Below, in pieces: positions 5,848 through 14,348 of a stretch of DNA of 27,369 nucleotides; the first letter of the stretch is position 1, and every line of letters starts with the position of its first letter. The notes beneath the pieces are model-generated. The model did not search any database and had not been told where the DNA came from. It worked only from the letters and a program-made list of their open reading frames with translations. Origin of the DNA: a virus. The DNA lies in IMG/VR virus record IMGVR_UViG_3300022074_000300, positions 1-27,369 of that record; one strand, 5' to 3'. The position numbers were made by a program, and so were the translations under genes.

Positions 5848-6058
5848 TACACGTAAAGCTAAACCATTAAAAATGTCTAAAGGTGGTAAGAGTACAGTTA
5901 ATAAAGCAGGTAACTATACTAAACCCACCATGCGTAAAAATATTTTTAATAGAATAAAAGCAGGAAGTAAAGGCGGTGGTGCAGGTCAATGGTCTGCACG
6001 TAAAGCTCAAATGCTTGCAAAAGCGTATAAAGCTGCAGGAGGCGGCTATAAAAATTAG
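5822..6058 (+). CDS. Small basic conserved phage protein
   Basis: This 78-residue protein has a lysine-rich N-terminus (1-25), then KAGNYTKPTMRKNIFNRIKAG and GQWSARKAQMLAKAYKAAGGGY. The second half is strongly conserved in my memory among marine phages, though no function has been assigned. Its start lies within the last codons of the DUF1127 gene, a 26-base overlap that suggests coupled translation. Charge and the amphipathic helix suggest binding to DNA or virion proteins. Confidence 0.75.
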   Translation: MAIKKRTTNTRKAKPLKMSKGGKSTVNKAGNYTKPTMRKNIFNRIKAGSKGGGAGQWSARKAQMLAKAYKAAGGGYKN

Positions 6059-6066
6059 AGGCTAAG

Positions 6067-6528
6067 ATGGACCCAGTTACAATTATTGGTGGGGCTACTG
6101 TAGCATTTAATGCCCTCAAGAAGGGATTTCAAGTAGGTAAAGACCTACAAGATATGTCTGGGCAGTTAACACAATGGGCAGGTGCTATGAGTGACCTGTC
6201 CTTCATGGAACAAAAAAATAAAAATCCTCCATGGTGGAAAGCGTTAAATGGACAATCTGTTGAAGCCGAAGCATTAGAAATATTTACAGCTAAAAAGAAA
6301 GCAGAGTCTATGCGTCAGGAGTTAAAAGACTGGATTAGTTTTAGTATGGGTCCAAGTGCATGGGATGAACTAGTAGCTACTGAGGGTAGAATACGTAAAC
6401 AAAAGAAAGAACAAGAGTACCGTAAAGCTGAAATGATTGAAGCAATTATAACTTGGACAGTCACGGGTTTATTAATGGTTTCAGGTATAGGTGCTTTAAT
6501 ATTAATAGCATGGATAATAAATGGCTAA
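6067..6528 (+). CDS. Membrane-anchored helical protein near lysis genes
   Basis: The 153-residue protein has a mildly hydrophobic N-terminus (3-15), a PPWW motif at 54-57, a charged helical region (about 68-122) and a single strong membrane helix near 126-150. This layout, a soluble helical part and C-terminal anchor, recurs in cyanophage and other marine phage proteins of unknown role. It precedes the lysis genes, so a role in lysis or membrane attachment is possible, but no lysis motif is visible. It overlaps the next gene by eight bases. Confidence 0.7.
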   Translation: MDPVTIIGGATVAFNALKKGFQVGKDLQDMSGQLTQWAGAMSDLSFMEQKNKNPPWWKALNGQSVEAEALEIFTAKKKAESMRQELKDWISFSMGPSAWDELVATEGRIRKQKKEQEYRKAEMIEAIITWTVTGLLMVSGIGALILIAWIING

Positions 6529-6778
6529 ATCAGCATCACAAAAAAGTCTTGACAAATGGACAAGACAAAAATGGAGAACTAAAAGTGGTAAACCTTCTAC
6601 GCAAGGATCAAAAGCTACTGGTGAACGATACTTGCCAGAGGCAGCAATCAAGGCTATGTCTAGTTCGCAGTATGCAGCAACTACGGCTAAAAAAAGAAAA
6701 GATAAAGCAGCAGGTAAACAGTTTTCTAAACAACCTAAAGCTGCGGCTAAAACTTCCAGACGTTACAGGAGATCTTAA
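6521..6778 (+). CDS. Small basic protein, DUF5872-like
   Basis: This 85-residue protein contains LDKWTRQKWRTKSGKPS (10-26), TGERYLPEAAIKAMSS (33-48) and a C-terminal basic tail with GKQFSKQPK. The pattern matches a family I remember as DUF5872, shared by marine phages and some large algal viruses; the number was not checked. It is strongly basic and has no membrane segment. It sits between two membrane protein genes, so its role may be separate from lysis. Function unknown. Confidence 0.75.
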   Translation: MAKSASQKSLDKWTRQKWRTKSGKPSTQGSKATGERYLPEAAIKAMSSSQYAATTAKKRKDKAAGKQFSKQPKAAAKTSRRYRRS

Positions 6779-7108
6779 TTGGTAATAGATTTTGATGTAG
6801 ATGGTGATGGTAAGATCACAGCAGAAGAAATAGCAATGAAAGAACGTATGCTTGAGGTTGAGCTACGTGAAGAAAAATCATCATCACAAAAATTTATGGC
6901 ATGGGTAGCAATGGGAATGATGATTGTATTTACGGTTATTTTATTTACTCCTATGATGACAGATTCAAGAGTAGAAGCCCTTGCAGATTTGCTTGGGTTA
7001 TTTTATATTGCACAGACAGGTGTTGTAGCAGCCTATATGGGAGCTACAGCTTACATGGCAGGTAAACCAATGGGCAATAGAGTGGCAATGCAAAAGGATA
7101 TGAGATGA
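6779..7108 (+). CDS. EF-hand protein with two membrane helices (holin candidate)
   Basis: The 109-residue protein starts at a TTG (6779), seven bases after AGGAG (6767-6771); no ATG fits. Residues 6-17 form a perfect EF-hand loop (D6, D8, D10, G11, I13, E17), expected to bind calcium. A charged helix follows, then two membrane helices (about 40-60 and 67-93) and a short basic tail. Two helices, small size and a position just before the endolysin suggest a holin. The EF-hand outside the membrane is unusual and may make pore formation sensitive to calcium; this is inference. The stop overlaps the endolysin start by four bases. Confidence 0.65.
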   Translation: MVIDFDVDGDGKITAEEIAMKERMLEVELREEKSSSQKFMAWVAMGMMIVFTVILFTPMMTDSRVEALADLLGLFYIAQTGVVAAYMGATAYMAGKPMGNRVAMQKDMR

Positions 7109-7572
7109 GTTTTAAATTAAGTCAGAGATCAATGGATAGATTAGAGGGTGTGCATCCTGCTATGACTGGAGTAGTAGAAAGAGCTATACAACTTACAGAT
7201 GTAGACTTTGGAGTTACACAGGGTGTAAGAACTTTAGAAGAACAAAAGGCTAATGTAGCTGCAGGAAGATCACAAACAATGGCTAGTAAACATTTATTAC
7301 AGGACGATGGATTTAGCCATGCTGTAGATGTTGTAGCTTATGTAGGACCAGACGTATCATGGGAATTAAATTTGTACGATAATATTTGTGATGCTTTTAA
7401 ACAAGCAGCAGAAGAAACTGGGGCATCTATTAAATGGGGTGCTGCATGGTCTGAGGGAGATATTAGATCATATTCTGGAACAGCAGAGGACGCTATGATG
7501 GCATATGTAGATTTGCGTAGATCACAAGGTCGTAGACCTTTTATTGATGCGCCACATTTTGAGTTGATGTAA
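7105..7572 (+). CDS. M15-family peptidase, endolysin
   Basis: The 155-residue protein has the M15 (VanY/CwlK type) metallopeptidase layout: a DFGVTQGVRTLEEQ strand (34-47), SKH with H63, HAVDV with D75, and C-terminal PHFEL with H151. H63, D75 and H151 are the expected zinc ligands. This family cuts peptide cross-bridges of peptidoglycan (L-Ala-D-Glu or D-Ala-D-Ala bonds), as in the T5 endolysin. There is no signal peptide, so a holin is needed for release, and the upstream gene is a candidate. Length fits a complete single-domain enzyme. Confidence 0.9.
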   Translation: MSFKLSQRSMDRLEGVHPAMTGVVERAIQLTDVDFGVTQGVRTLEEQKANVAAGRSQTMASKHLLQDDGFSHAVDVVAYVGPDVSWELNLYDNICDAFKQAAEETGASIKWGAAWSEGDIRSYSGTAEDAMMAYVDLRRSQGRRPFIDAPHFELM

Positions 7573-7925
7573 TGAGATGGTTACTACTCGTTCTATTTTT
7601 ATCTTCTTGTGGTTTGAGTACTCTGCTTCCGCTAGGAGGGTCAGACGGTCCTACAGTAAATTCAAATGCACAGATAGGTGCAGAAAATAGACAGGCAGTA
7701 ATGTCTGTAGAACAAACAGAAGAAGTTACAGCAGGTAGAGATGTTGTAACTACAGAAGTTTTAAAAGAAATAGAAACAGGTATGGTTGAAAAACTAAATA
7801 TTCAAAACATACCACCTTGGGTAATGATCCTATTGTTATTAGGATGGTTACTGCCAACACCTACAGAAATGGGCAGAGGCATGTTTAACTTTGTACTATT
7901 ATTATTTGGAAGACAGAAACTATGA
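7572..7925 (+). CDS. Lipoprotein with C-terminal membrane helix (spanin candidate)
   Basis: The 117-residue protein begins with a lipoprotein signal ending in the lipobox LSSC (10-13), so C13 would be lipidated and held in the outer membrane. A polar linker of about 65 residues follows, then a hydrophobic segment (about 82-95) and a further hydrophobic stretch to residue 112. Linking an outer-membrane lipid anchor to an inner-membrane helix is the definition of a unimolecular spanin, as in phage T1 gp11 (about 130 residues). Position right after the endolysin supports this. It overlaps its neighbours by 1 and 4 bases. A non-lysis lipoprotein is the alternative. Confidence 0.65.
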   Translation: MRWLLLVLFLSSCGLSTLLPLGGSDGPTVNSNAQIGAENRQAVMSVEQTEEVTAGRDVVTTEVLKEIETGMVEKLNIQNIPPWVMILLLLGWLLPTPTEMGRGMFNFVLLLFGRQKL

Positions 7926-8293
7926 CACGAGCACTAACAGAGAAACAACAAAAGCTATTAGCTGTGCTGTTTGACGAAGCAGGTGGAGATATTGTGACCG
8001 CAAAGAAACTTGCAGGATATTCTGATGCTACATCCTCTGCTGAAGTAGTAAAGTCTCTTAAAGAAGAAATACTAGATGCAACGCAGACTTACATGGCACG
8101 TAATGCACCTAAAGCTGCAATGTCTATGGTGGGTGCATTGTACGATCCTACTGAGTTAGGTATTCGTGACAAGATGCAAGCTGCCAAAGAACTACTTGAT
8201 CGTACAGGTCTAGTAAAAACAGAAAAGATGCAAGTAGAAGCAAAGGGTGGTGTAATGCTTATGCCACCTAAACAAATGGATGAAGATGACTAA
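7922..8293 (+). CDS. Terminase small subunit
   Basis: The 123-residue protein has an N-terminal helical DNA-binding region (LTEKQQKLLAVLFDEAGGD, then a KKLAGYSD helix-turn-helix at about 28-36), a helical middle for oligomer formation (about 42-100) and a Met/Pro-rich acidic tail. Small terminases recognise phage DNA and load the large subunit. The N-terminal KLAGYS pattern and the position ahead of the large subunit support the call. The tail runs into the next gene's start (14-base overlap). Confidence 0.8.
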   Translation: MTRALTEKQQKLLAVLFDEAGGDIVTAKKLAGYSDATSSAEVVKSLKEEILDATQTYMARNAPKAAMSMVGALYDPTELGIRDKMQAAKELLDRTGLVKTEKMQVEAKGGVMLMPPKQMDEDD

Positions 8294-8711
8294 ACCTCTA
8301 CAAAAGTGGAAGTTACCCCAACCAACCGACATAAAAGAAGACAATGAATGGATTGTTATTCCACGAATATCAAGAACAATACCATTTGGATATGAAATAG
8401 ATAAGGACGATCCCGATATACTTCTACCTATTGAGCACGAACTTAATATGCTTGAAGAGGCAAAGAAATATATAAAACAATATTCATATCGTGAGGTAGC
8501 TAATTGGTTATCTAGAAATACAGGTAGATCTATATCTCACGTAGGACTCAAGAAACGGTTGGATAATGAGCGAAGAAGAAAAAACAAAGCTGGAAGCCTA
8601 CGCAGATGGGCAGACTATGCGAAAAAGGCAATCGCCAAAGCGGAAGAAATTGAAACTAAACGCATCGGTGCAAAAGCCTACGAAGAAGAAAGCTACCCCA
8701 AAGCAAGTTAA
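8280..8711 (+). CDS. Helix-turn-helix protein beside terminase
   Basis: The 143-residue protein has an acidic, Pro-containing N-terminal half and a YREVANWLSRNTGRSISHVGL helix-turn-helix-like segment at about 68-88, followed by a long basic helix (about 90-135). The layout resembles site-specific DNA-binding proteins that accompany terminases in marine podoviruses. The start may be the ATG at 8280 or at 8286, both within the end of the small terminase gene. Its last 146 bases overlap the assigned large terminase start. A role in packaging is inference. Confidence 0.65.
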   Translation: MKMTKPLQKWKLPQPTDIKEDNEWIVIPRISRTIPFGYEIDKDDPDILLPIEHELNMLEEAKKYIKQYSYREVANWLSRNTGRSISHVGLKKRLDNERRRKNKAGSLRRWADYAKKAIAKAEEIETKRIGAKAYEEESYPKAS

Positions 8712-10137
8712 TATCGTTGAGGAGATTCCTGTTGAGGAACAACACAACGTTATTTTCAAACCTAATGAAGGTCCACAGACAGACTTTCTAGCTGCAGGTG
8801 AACGAGAAGTTTTATATGGCGGCTCTGCAGGTGGTGGTAAGAGCTATGCAATGTTAGCAGATCCATTAAGGTATATGGGTCATCCTGATTTTTCAGGCTT
8901 ATTACTACGGCATACAACAGAAGAACTTAGGGAACTTATATTTAAATCACAGGAGATGTACCCTAAGATTTGGAAGGGTATCAAGTGGTCTGAACGAAAG
9001 ATGCAGTGGACTGCGCCCTCTGGAGCGAGGTTGTGGATGTCCTACCTAGACAGGGAAGATGACGTCCTGCGCTACCAAGGTCTAGCGTTTAGTTGGATAG
9101 GCTTTGACGAGTTGACTCAATGGCCCTCACCATTCGCATGGAACTACATGCGCTCTCGTCTACGGTCCACTGCACCCGATCTGCCAGTGTATATGAGAGC
9201 TACTACTAACCCAGGAGGTAGAGGACATCACTGGGTAAAGAAAATGTTTATTGACCCTGCACCCCACAATAAACCTTTTGAAGCAACAGATATAGAAACA
9301 GGAGAAGTTTTAAAATATCCTGCAGGTCACGAGAAAGCAGGTAAAGCATTATTTAAACGTAGGTTTATACCTGCACGACTATCAGATAATCCATATTTAG
9401 CTACACAAGGTGACTATGAAGCAATGCTATTGTCACTACCAGAGCAACAACGCAGACAATTATTAGATGGTGACTGGGATATTAAAGAAGGTGCAGCCTT
9501 TACAGAGTTTGATAGAAGCATACATGTTGTTGAACCATTTAATATTCCTAATAACTGGGTAAAGTTTAGAGCATGTGATTATGGATATGGTTCTCATAGT
9601 GCAGTTATTTGGTTTGCCGTTGCTCCTAATGAACAACTTATTGTATATAGAGAACTATATGTTAGTAAAGTATTAGCAACAGATTTAGCTGATATGGTTC
9701 TTGATCTAGAAGCAGAAGATGGTAATATAAAATATGGAGTACTGGATAGCTCTTTATGGCATAAGCGTGGCGATACAGGTCCAAGCCTTGCGGAGCAAAT
9801 GATTATAAGAGGATGTAGGTGGCGGCCCTCTGATAGATCAAGAGGATCAAGAGTATCAGGAAAAAATGAAATACATAGACGTTTACAAGTAGATGAATTT
9901 ACTGAAGAACCTAGACTAGTATTTTTTGAAAACTGTACAAATACTATTGCTCAACTACCTGCAATACCTTTAGATAAAAAAAATCCAGAAGATGTTGACA
10001 CAAATGCAGAAGACCACTTGTATGATGCTTTAAGATATGGTATAATGTCAAGACCTCGTTTTAGTGTATTTGATTATGATCCTATGGGTAGACCCTCAAC
10101 AGGTATGAGAGTAGCAGATACAACGTTTGGATATTAA
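8566..10137 (+). CDS. Terminase large subunit
   Basis: The 523-residue ATPase-nuclease pumps DNA into the prohead. Walker A is GGSAGGGKS (85-93), Walker B is WIGFDE (177-182), and TTNPGG (213-218) is the coupling motif. The C-terminal RuvC-like nuclease has D338 in ACDYGYG, D394 in LDSS, and D483/D487 in the ED..YDALRY segment. Length is near P22 gp2 (499). The first 47 residues are lysine-rich and overlap the preceding gene, so the true start may lie later; an in-frame ATG is at 8617. The ATPase core from about residue 50 is secure. Confidence 0.93.
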   Translation: MSEEEKTKLEAYADGQTMRKRQSPKRKKLKLNASVQKPTKKKATPKQVNIVEEIPVEEQHNVIFKPNEGPQTDFLAAGEREVLYGGSAGGGKSYAMLADPLRYMGHPDFSGLLLRHTTEELRELIFKSQEMYPKIWKGIKWSERKMQWTAPSGARLWMSYLDREDDVLRYQGLAFSWIGFDELTQWPSPFAWNYMRSRLRSTAPDLPVYMRATTNPGGRGHHWVKKMFIDPAPHNKPFEATDIETGEVLKYPAGHEKAGKALFKRRFIPARLSDNPYLATQGDYEAMLLSLPEQQRRQLLDGDWDIKEGAAFTEFDRSIHVVEPFNIPNNWVKFRACDYGYGSHSAVIWFAVAPNEQLIVYRELYVSKVLATDLADMVLDLEAEDGNIKYGVLDSSLWHKRGDTGPSLAEQMIIRGCRWRPSDRSRGSRVSGKNEIHRRLQVDEFTEEPRLVFFENCTNTIAQLPAIPLDKKNPEDVDTNAEDHLYDALRYGIMSRPRFSVFDYDPMGRPSTGMRVADTTFGY

Positions 10138-10147
10138 GGAAAAATAA

Positions 10148-12286
10148 ATGGCAGAAGATAATGAAGTATTTATTGAGGATGACGCAGTAGTTCTTAATGA
10201 TACAGAAAATTCTACAGAAGAAGATAAAGATACCGATAATATAATTCCATTTGTTATGCAACGGTTTAGTCGTGCAGAAGATTATCGTAAGCAGGATGAA
10301 GAACGTTGGTTAAGAGCTTATCGTAATTATCGTGGTATATATGGACCTGATGTACAATTTACAGAAGCAGAAAAATCTCGTGTATTTATTAAGGTAACTA
10401 AAACAAAAACATTAGCTGCCTATGGTCAAATTGTAGATGTACTATTTGCAAAAAACAATTTTCCGTTAACAGTTGATCCTACAGAACTTCCAGAAGGTGT
10501 AGTTGAAAATGTCTCTTTTGATCCTGCTTTGCCTAAAGAACTACAAGAAGATAAAAAGAAAGATCCAGTATCGCCTTATGGTTTTGCAGGTGACGGTAGA
10601 GAAATACCTAAAGGTGCTACGGCTAAAACGTTAGAGGAGTTATTAAATCCAGAGTTAGTTGAAAAATTAGATTCAATTGATGGGATTAAAGAAGGTGTTG
10701 GTAGTACACCTACAGCCATTACATTTAGTCCTGCTATGATAGCAGCAAAGAAAATGCAAAAGAAAATACAGGATCAACTTGATGAGTCCTCTGCATCTAA
10801 ACATTTACGCAGCACTGCATTTGAAATGGCACTGTTTGGCACAGGTGTAATGAAAGGACCATTTGCTGTAGACAAAGAGTATCCTAGTTGGGATGATGAA
10901 ACAGGTGAATACTCTCCTGCATTTAAAACTGTACCACAAGTATCACATGTATCTGTATGGAATTTTTATCCTGATCCTGATGCAAATAATATAGACGAAG
11001 CTCAGTATGTAATAGAACGACATAAATTATCTCGTTCACAAATGCGTAATTTAAAAAAGCGTCCATACTTTCGTTCAGCAGTAATAGATGAAGCAATTTC
11101 TCTTGGAGAAAATTATAACAAAGAATATTGGGAAAATGATTTAGCAGATTATGCACCTGAGTATGGTGTAGAAAGATTTGAGGTATTTGAATATTGGGGT
11201 ATGTGTGATGTAGACATGCTACAAGAACAAGGCGTAGACATACCAAAAGAACTAACAAAAATGGATGAACTACAGGCAAACATATGGATTTGCAATGGTA
11301 AACTTTTACGTATGGTTCTTAATCCATTTAAACCTGCTAAAATACCTTACATGGCAGCACCCTATGAGTTAAATCCATATTCATTTTTTGGTATAGGTAT
11401 TGCAGAAAACATGGAAGATACTCAACTTCTAATGAACGGCTTTATGAGAATGGCTGTAGATAATGCTGTGTTATCTGGTAATTTATTAATAGAGGTAGAT
11501 GAAACTAATTTAGTTCCAGGCCAAGACCTATCAGTATATCCAGGGAAGATATTTAGAAGACAAGGTGGTGCTCCTGGGCAAGCTATCTTTGGAACTAAGT
11601 TTCCAAACGTTGCAGGTGAGAACTTACAGCTATTTGATAAGGCACGAGTACTAGCTGATGAATCTACAGGCTTTCCTTCTTTTGCCCATGGACAGACAGG
11701 TGTTATGGGTGTAGGTAGAACTGCAAGTGGTATTAGTATGCTAATGGGTGCAGCTAGTGGTACAATTAAAAATGTTATTAAAAATGTAGACGATTATTTA
11801 CTACGTCCATTAGGAGAAGGACTGTTTCAATTTAATATGCAGTTTGACTTTGATCCTGAAATTAAAGGTGATCTAGAAGTTAAGGCACGTGGAACAGAAT
11901 CTCTCATGGCTAACGAAGTACGTAGTCAAAGGCTTATGCAATTCTTGCAAGTGTCTTCCAACCCTGCACTTGCACCATTTGCTAAGTTTCAATATATTAT
12001 TCGTGAGATTGCGAAGTCTCTTGATCTTGATCCCGACAAGGTTACTAACAATATGAATGATGCTGTAATACAAGCTGAACTTATGAAACAGTTTCAACAA
12101 GAACAACAAACAGAACAAGGTGCTCCTGCAGGTGCAAACCCAATGGACACATCGGGAGCAGGTGGTGGAAATATAGGCGTAGGCCAAGCACCAACACCGC
12201 AAGAACAAGGATTTAGTGGAAATGCAGGACAGGGAGAACCTCAACAAGCTCAAGGGATTGGTCAACAACCACTCCCAGTGGGATAA
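10148..12286 (+). CDS. Portal protein (P22-type)
   Basis: The 712-residue protein is near the length of P22 portal (725). An acidic N-terminus is followed by FSRAEDYRKQDEERWLRAY (39-57), a FYPDPDANNIDEAQYVIE segment in the middle (about 275-292) and MLMGAASGTIKNVIKNVDDY late on (about 533-552), typical of podovirus portals. The last 65 residues are Gln/Gly/Pro-rich. The portal is a ring of twelve at one vertex through which DNA enters. It starts ten bases after the terminase stop, with AAGGAAAAATAA before it. Confidence 0.88.
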   Translation: MAEDNEVFIEDDAVVLNDTENSTEEDKDTDNIIPFVMQRFSRAEDYRKQDEERWLRAYRNYRGIYGPDVQFTEAEKSRVFIKVTKTKTLAAYGQIVDVLFAKNNFPLTVDPTELPEGVVENVSFDPALPKELQEDKKKDPVSPYGFAGDGREIPKGATAKTLEELLNPELVEKLDSIDGIKEGVGSTPTAITFSPAMIAAKKMQKKIQDQLDESSASKHLRSTAFEMALFGTGVMKGPFAVDKEYPSWDDETGEYSPAFKTVPQVSHVSVWNFYPDPDANNIDEAQYVIERHKLSRSQMRNLKKRPYFRSAVIDEAISLGENYNKEYWENDLADYAPEYGVERFEVFEYWGMCDVDMLQEQGVDIPKELTKMDELQANIWICNGKLLRMVLNPFKPAKIPYMAAPYELNPYSFFGIGIAENMEDTQLLMNGFMRMAVDNAVLSGNLLIEVDETNLVPGQDLSVYPGKIFRRQGGAPGQAIFGTKFPNVAGENLQLFDKARVLADESTGFPSFAHGQTGVMGVGRTASGISMLMGAASGTIKNVIKNVDDYLLRPLGEGLFQFNMQFDFDPEIKGDLEVKARGTESLMANEVRSQRLMQFLQVSSNPALAPFAKFQYIIREIAKSLDLDPDKVTNNMNDAVIQAELMKQFQQEQQTEQGAPAGANPMDTSGAGGGNIGVGQAPTPQEQGFSGNAGQGEPQQAQGIGQQPLPVG

Positions 12287-12437
12287 TTTTGAGAAGTATT
12301 TAGATACTTTAATAAACAATCAACACAGAATAATGGAACAAACAGAAGATTGTGTTGCCTTGCATAGAGCACAAGGGGCGATATATCAGTTACGTAGACT
12401 TAAACTATTAAGAGATGAGGTACTAAAAAATGCTTGA
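12216..12437 (+). CDS. Small helical protein overlapping the portal end
   Basis: This 73-residue protein is helical, with a Trp-containing segment (NHSQWDNFEKYLDTL) and VALHRAQGAIYQLRRLKLLRDEVL. The RAQGAIYQLRRL pattern recurs in small proteins after portal genes in many podoviruses. It overlaps the portal's Gln/Gly-rich tail by 71 bases in another frame; ATG 12216 or 12222 may be the start. It also overlaps the next gene by eight bases. Function unknown; portal assembly or scaffold association is a guess from position. Confidence 0.75.
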   Translation: MEMQDRENLNKLKGLVNNHSQWDNFEKYLDTLINNQHRIMEQTEDCVALHRAQGAIYQLRRLKLLRDEVLKNA

Positions 12438-14271
12438 AGAACAAATGGAAATGTTTAATGAAGGTGGTTTAAAAGATGAGGGTGGTACTGTAGACCCTGT
12501 ATCTGGTAATGACGTACCTATTGGTTCTACTAAAAAAGAAGTACGTGACGATATACCTGCTATGTTAAGTGAAGGTGAGTTTGTTTTTCCTGCTGACGTA
12601 ACACGTTTTATTGGTTTAGAAAAACTAATGCAACAACGACAAGATGCTAAAATGGGTCTTAAACAAATGGAAGCTATGGGTCAGATGGGTAATAGTGACG
12701 AGGCTACTATGCCTGACGATATGCCATTTGGACCTGCAGATATTATTGTATTAGGTAAACCTCAAGAAGACGAACCAAAAGAAATGAATCAGGGTGGTAT
12801 TGCAACAGGTATAGGTGGCTATCAACCATCTGTGTTTCAAAATCAAGTGCCAATGACTGCAGGTTTTACACCCCCTAGTTCAGTAGCACCACCAACTCCT
12901 ACACCTGCTCCTACAGGAGGATTTATACCATCTTTTGTATACAATGAAAGTATTCCTACCACGGTATCTGGTGCACCAGTTACTGCACCTGCACCAGTTG
13001 TTAGTACACCTGTTACTGCTACGCAAACAACACCTACTGAAGATAAATTTGTACCAACAGTAGAAGATCAATACTATACTATAAAATATATAAATGAAAG
13101 CACAGGTGAAATAAGAGATTTTTTCTTTTATCAAGGTAATCCTGTTACACCTATTCCTGATGGTTTTGTACCATATACTCCACCTACAGTTGATGATGTA
13201 ACCACAGACACAGATGTAACTACAGCTACAGATACAGTTACGGATACAGGTGTAGATACTACTAGTGTAAGAGGAGATAGAAGTTTAAATATAATAGAAC
13301 AAAATTTACAAAGAGAAATTAAAAAAATAGATTTTAGTAAATATGAAAATGATGACTTACTAAATGCATTTGAAGAAAATAGAATAGGTAGAATGGGTTT
13401 AAATATTTTAGGTCTTGCTAATCCTTTATTTTTATTATTTGGTCAATTTGCAACAAGAAGACAAGAAGCTGAAATAGTAGCAGAATTAGAAAAAAGAGGG
13501 ATCACTCCACCAGAAGTTAATGAAAATATTTTTACTAAAATTGTAGATAGTTTTACTAATATACTTGGCATAGATAAGAAACCAGAAATTGAACAGGCTA
13601 TTATTGATACAGAAAAAGTTGCATCTCCAGTTGTTTCACGTATTGATCCTTTAGCTGTAACACAAGAAGAAGAATTTGCAAGTTCTATACGTACTAGAGA
13701 TCCATTTATACCTGAAGAACCAAGTATAGGAACAGGGTTTACTACTCAAGCTACACCTACACCTACTACACCATATATTCCTGAAGATCCAACTATGCCT
13801 ACACCATTAGAATCAAGAAGTAATGTTAAGGCATTAAGAGATAAAATAGAAAGAGAAAGAGATTTTTCAAATGCTATGAAAGATATTTCTTTAGCTTCTG
13901 CTAGAGTAGCAAAAGATGCAGGTTTTGATTTAGCAAGGTATGGCAGAGGTTATTCAAAAAGATTAGCTGAGATAGATGCTAGACTTGGTAGAAAAGATCC
14001 TGATGCTCTTGATCCAAGAGGACCAGATCAAAGAGGACTAACAGCACAACAAACAGAAGATATGATAGAACAGCAGAGAGCAGCAGCAAAAGAAGCAGCA
14101 AGAAAAGCAGCTAGAGATAGACGTAAAAAGAAAAAAACAGCAGATGATGCACGTAGAGCTGCAACAAAAGCGGTAAAAGAACAGCAAGCTGCAGGAAGAA
14201 CTGAATCAATACAACAAAAAATTACAAGAGGTAGCGGTTTCAAGAAAGGTGGACTTGCAAGCCGTAACTAA
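12430..14271 (+). CDS. 613-residue structural protein of unknown role
   Basis: Residues 1-100 hold a conserved block (KKEVRDDIPAMLSEGEFVFP, then ADVTRFIGLEKLMQQRQ and MEAMGQMGN) that I recall from marine podoviruses at this same position. A Pro/Thr/Val-rich low-complexity linker (about 140-290) follows, then a hydrophobic segment (about 316-335), another linker and an Ala/Arg/Lys-rich helical C-terminus. No enzyme motif is visible. Position between portal and scaffold, where P22 has nothing comparable, suggests a virion protein, possibly ejected or portal-bound. It starts inside the previous gene (eight-base overlap). Confidence 0.75.
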   Translation: MLEEQMEMFNEGGLKDEGGTVDPVSGNDVPIGSTKKEVRDDIPAMLSEGEFVFPADVTRFIGLEKLMQQRQDAKMGLKQMEAMGQMGNSDEATMPDDMPFGPADIIVLGKPQEDEPKEMNQGGIATGIGGYQPSVFQNQVPMTAGFTPPSSVAPPTPTPAPTGGFIPSFVYNESIPTTVSGAPVTAPAPVVSTPVTATQTTPTEDKFVPTVEDQYYTIKYINESTGEIRDFFFYQGNPVTPIPDGFVPYTPPTVDDVTTDTDVTTATDTVTDTGVDTTSVRGDRSLNIIEQNLQREIKKIDFSKYENDDLLNAFEENRIGRMGLNILGLANPLFLLFGQFATRRQEAEIVAELEKRGITPPEVNENIFTKIVDSFTNILGIDKKPEIEQAIIDTEKVASPVVSRIDPLAVTQEEEFASSIRTRDPFIPEEPSIGTGFTTQATPTPTTPYIPEDPTMPTPLESRSNVKALRDKIERERDFSNAMKDISLASARVAKDAGFDLARYGRGYSKRLAEIDARLGRKDPDALDPRGPDQRGLTAQQTEDMIEQQRAAAKEAARKAARDRRKKKKTADDARRAATKAVKEQQAAGRTESIQQKITRGSGFKKGGLASRN

Positions 14272-14348
14272 TAATTATCCACCAATTTGACTAGCTACCC
14301 ATCCCCCATCCAACATGGCTACGGTGGCCCTAGAAAGAAAGAAGTATA

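Noticed and set aside
6453-6785. Plus-strand 110-codon frame across two membrane-side genes
   Set aside because: Overlaps the coding sequence of the 6067 and 6521 genes, both of which fit conserved patterns.
12880-13134. Minus-strand frame inside the 613-residue gene
   Set aside because: Mirrors the Pro/Thr-rich linker codons; low-complexity shadow without start signals.
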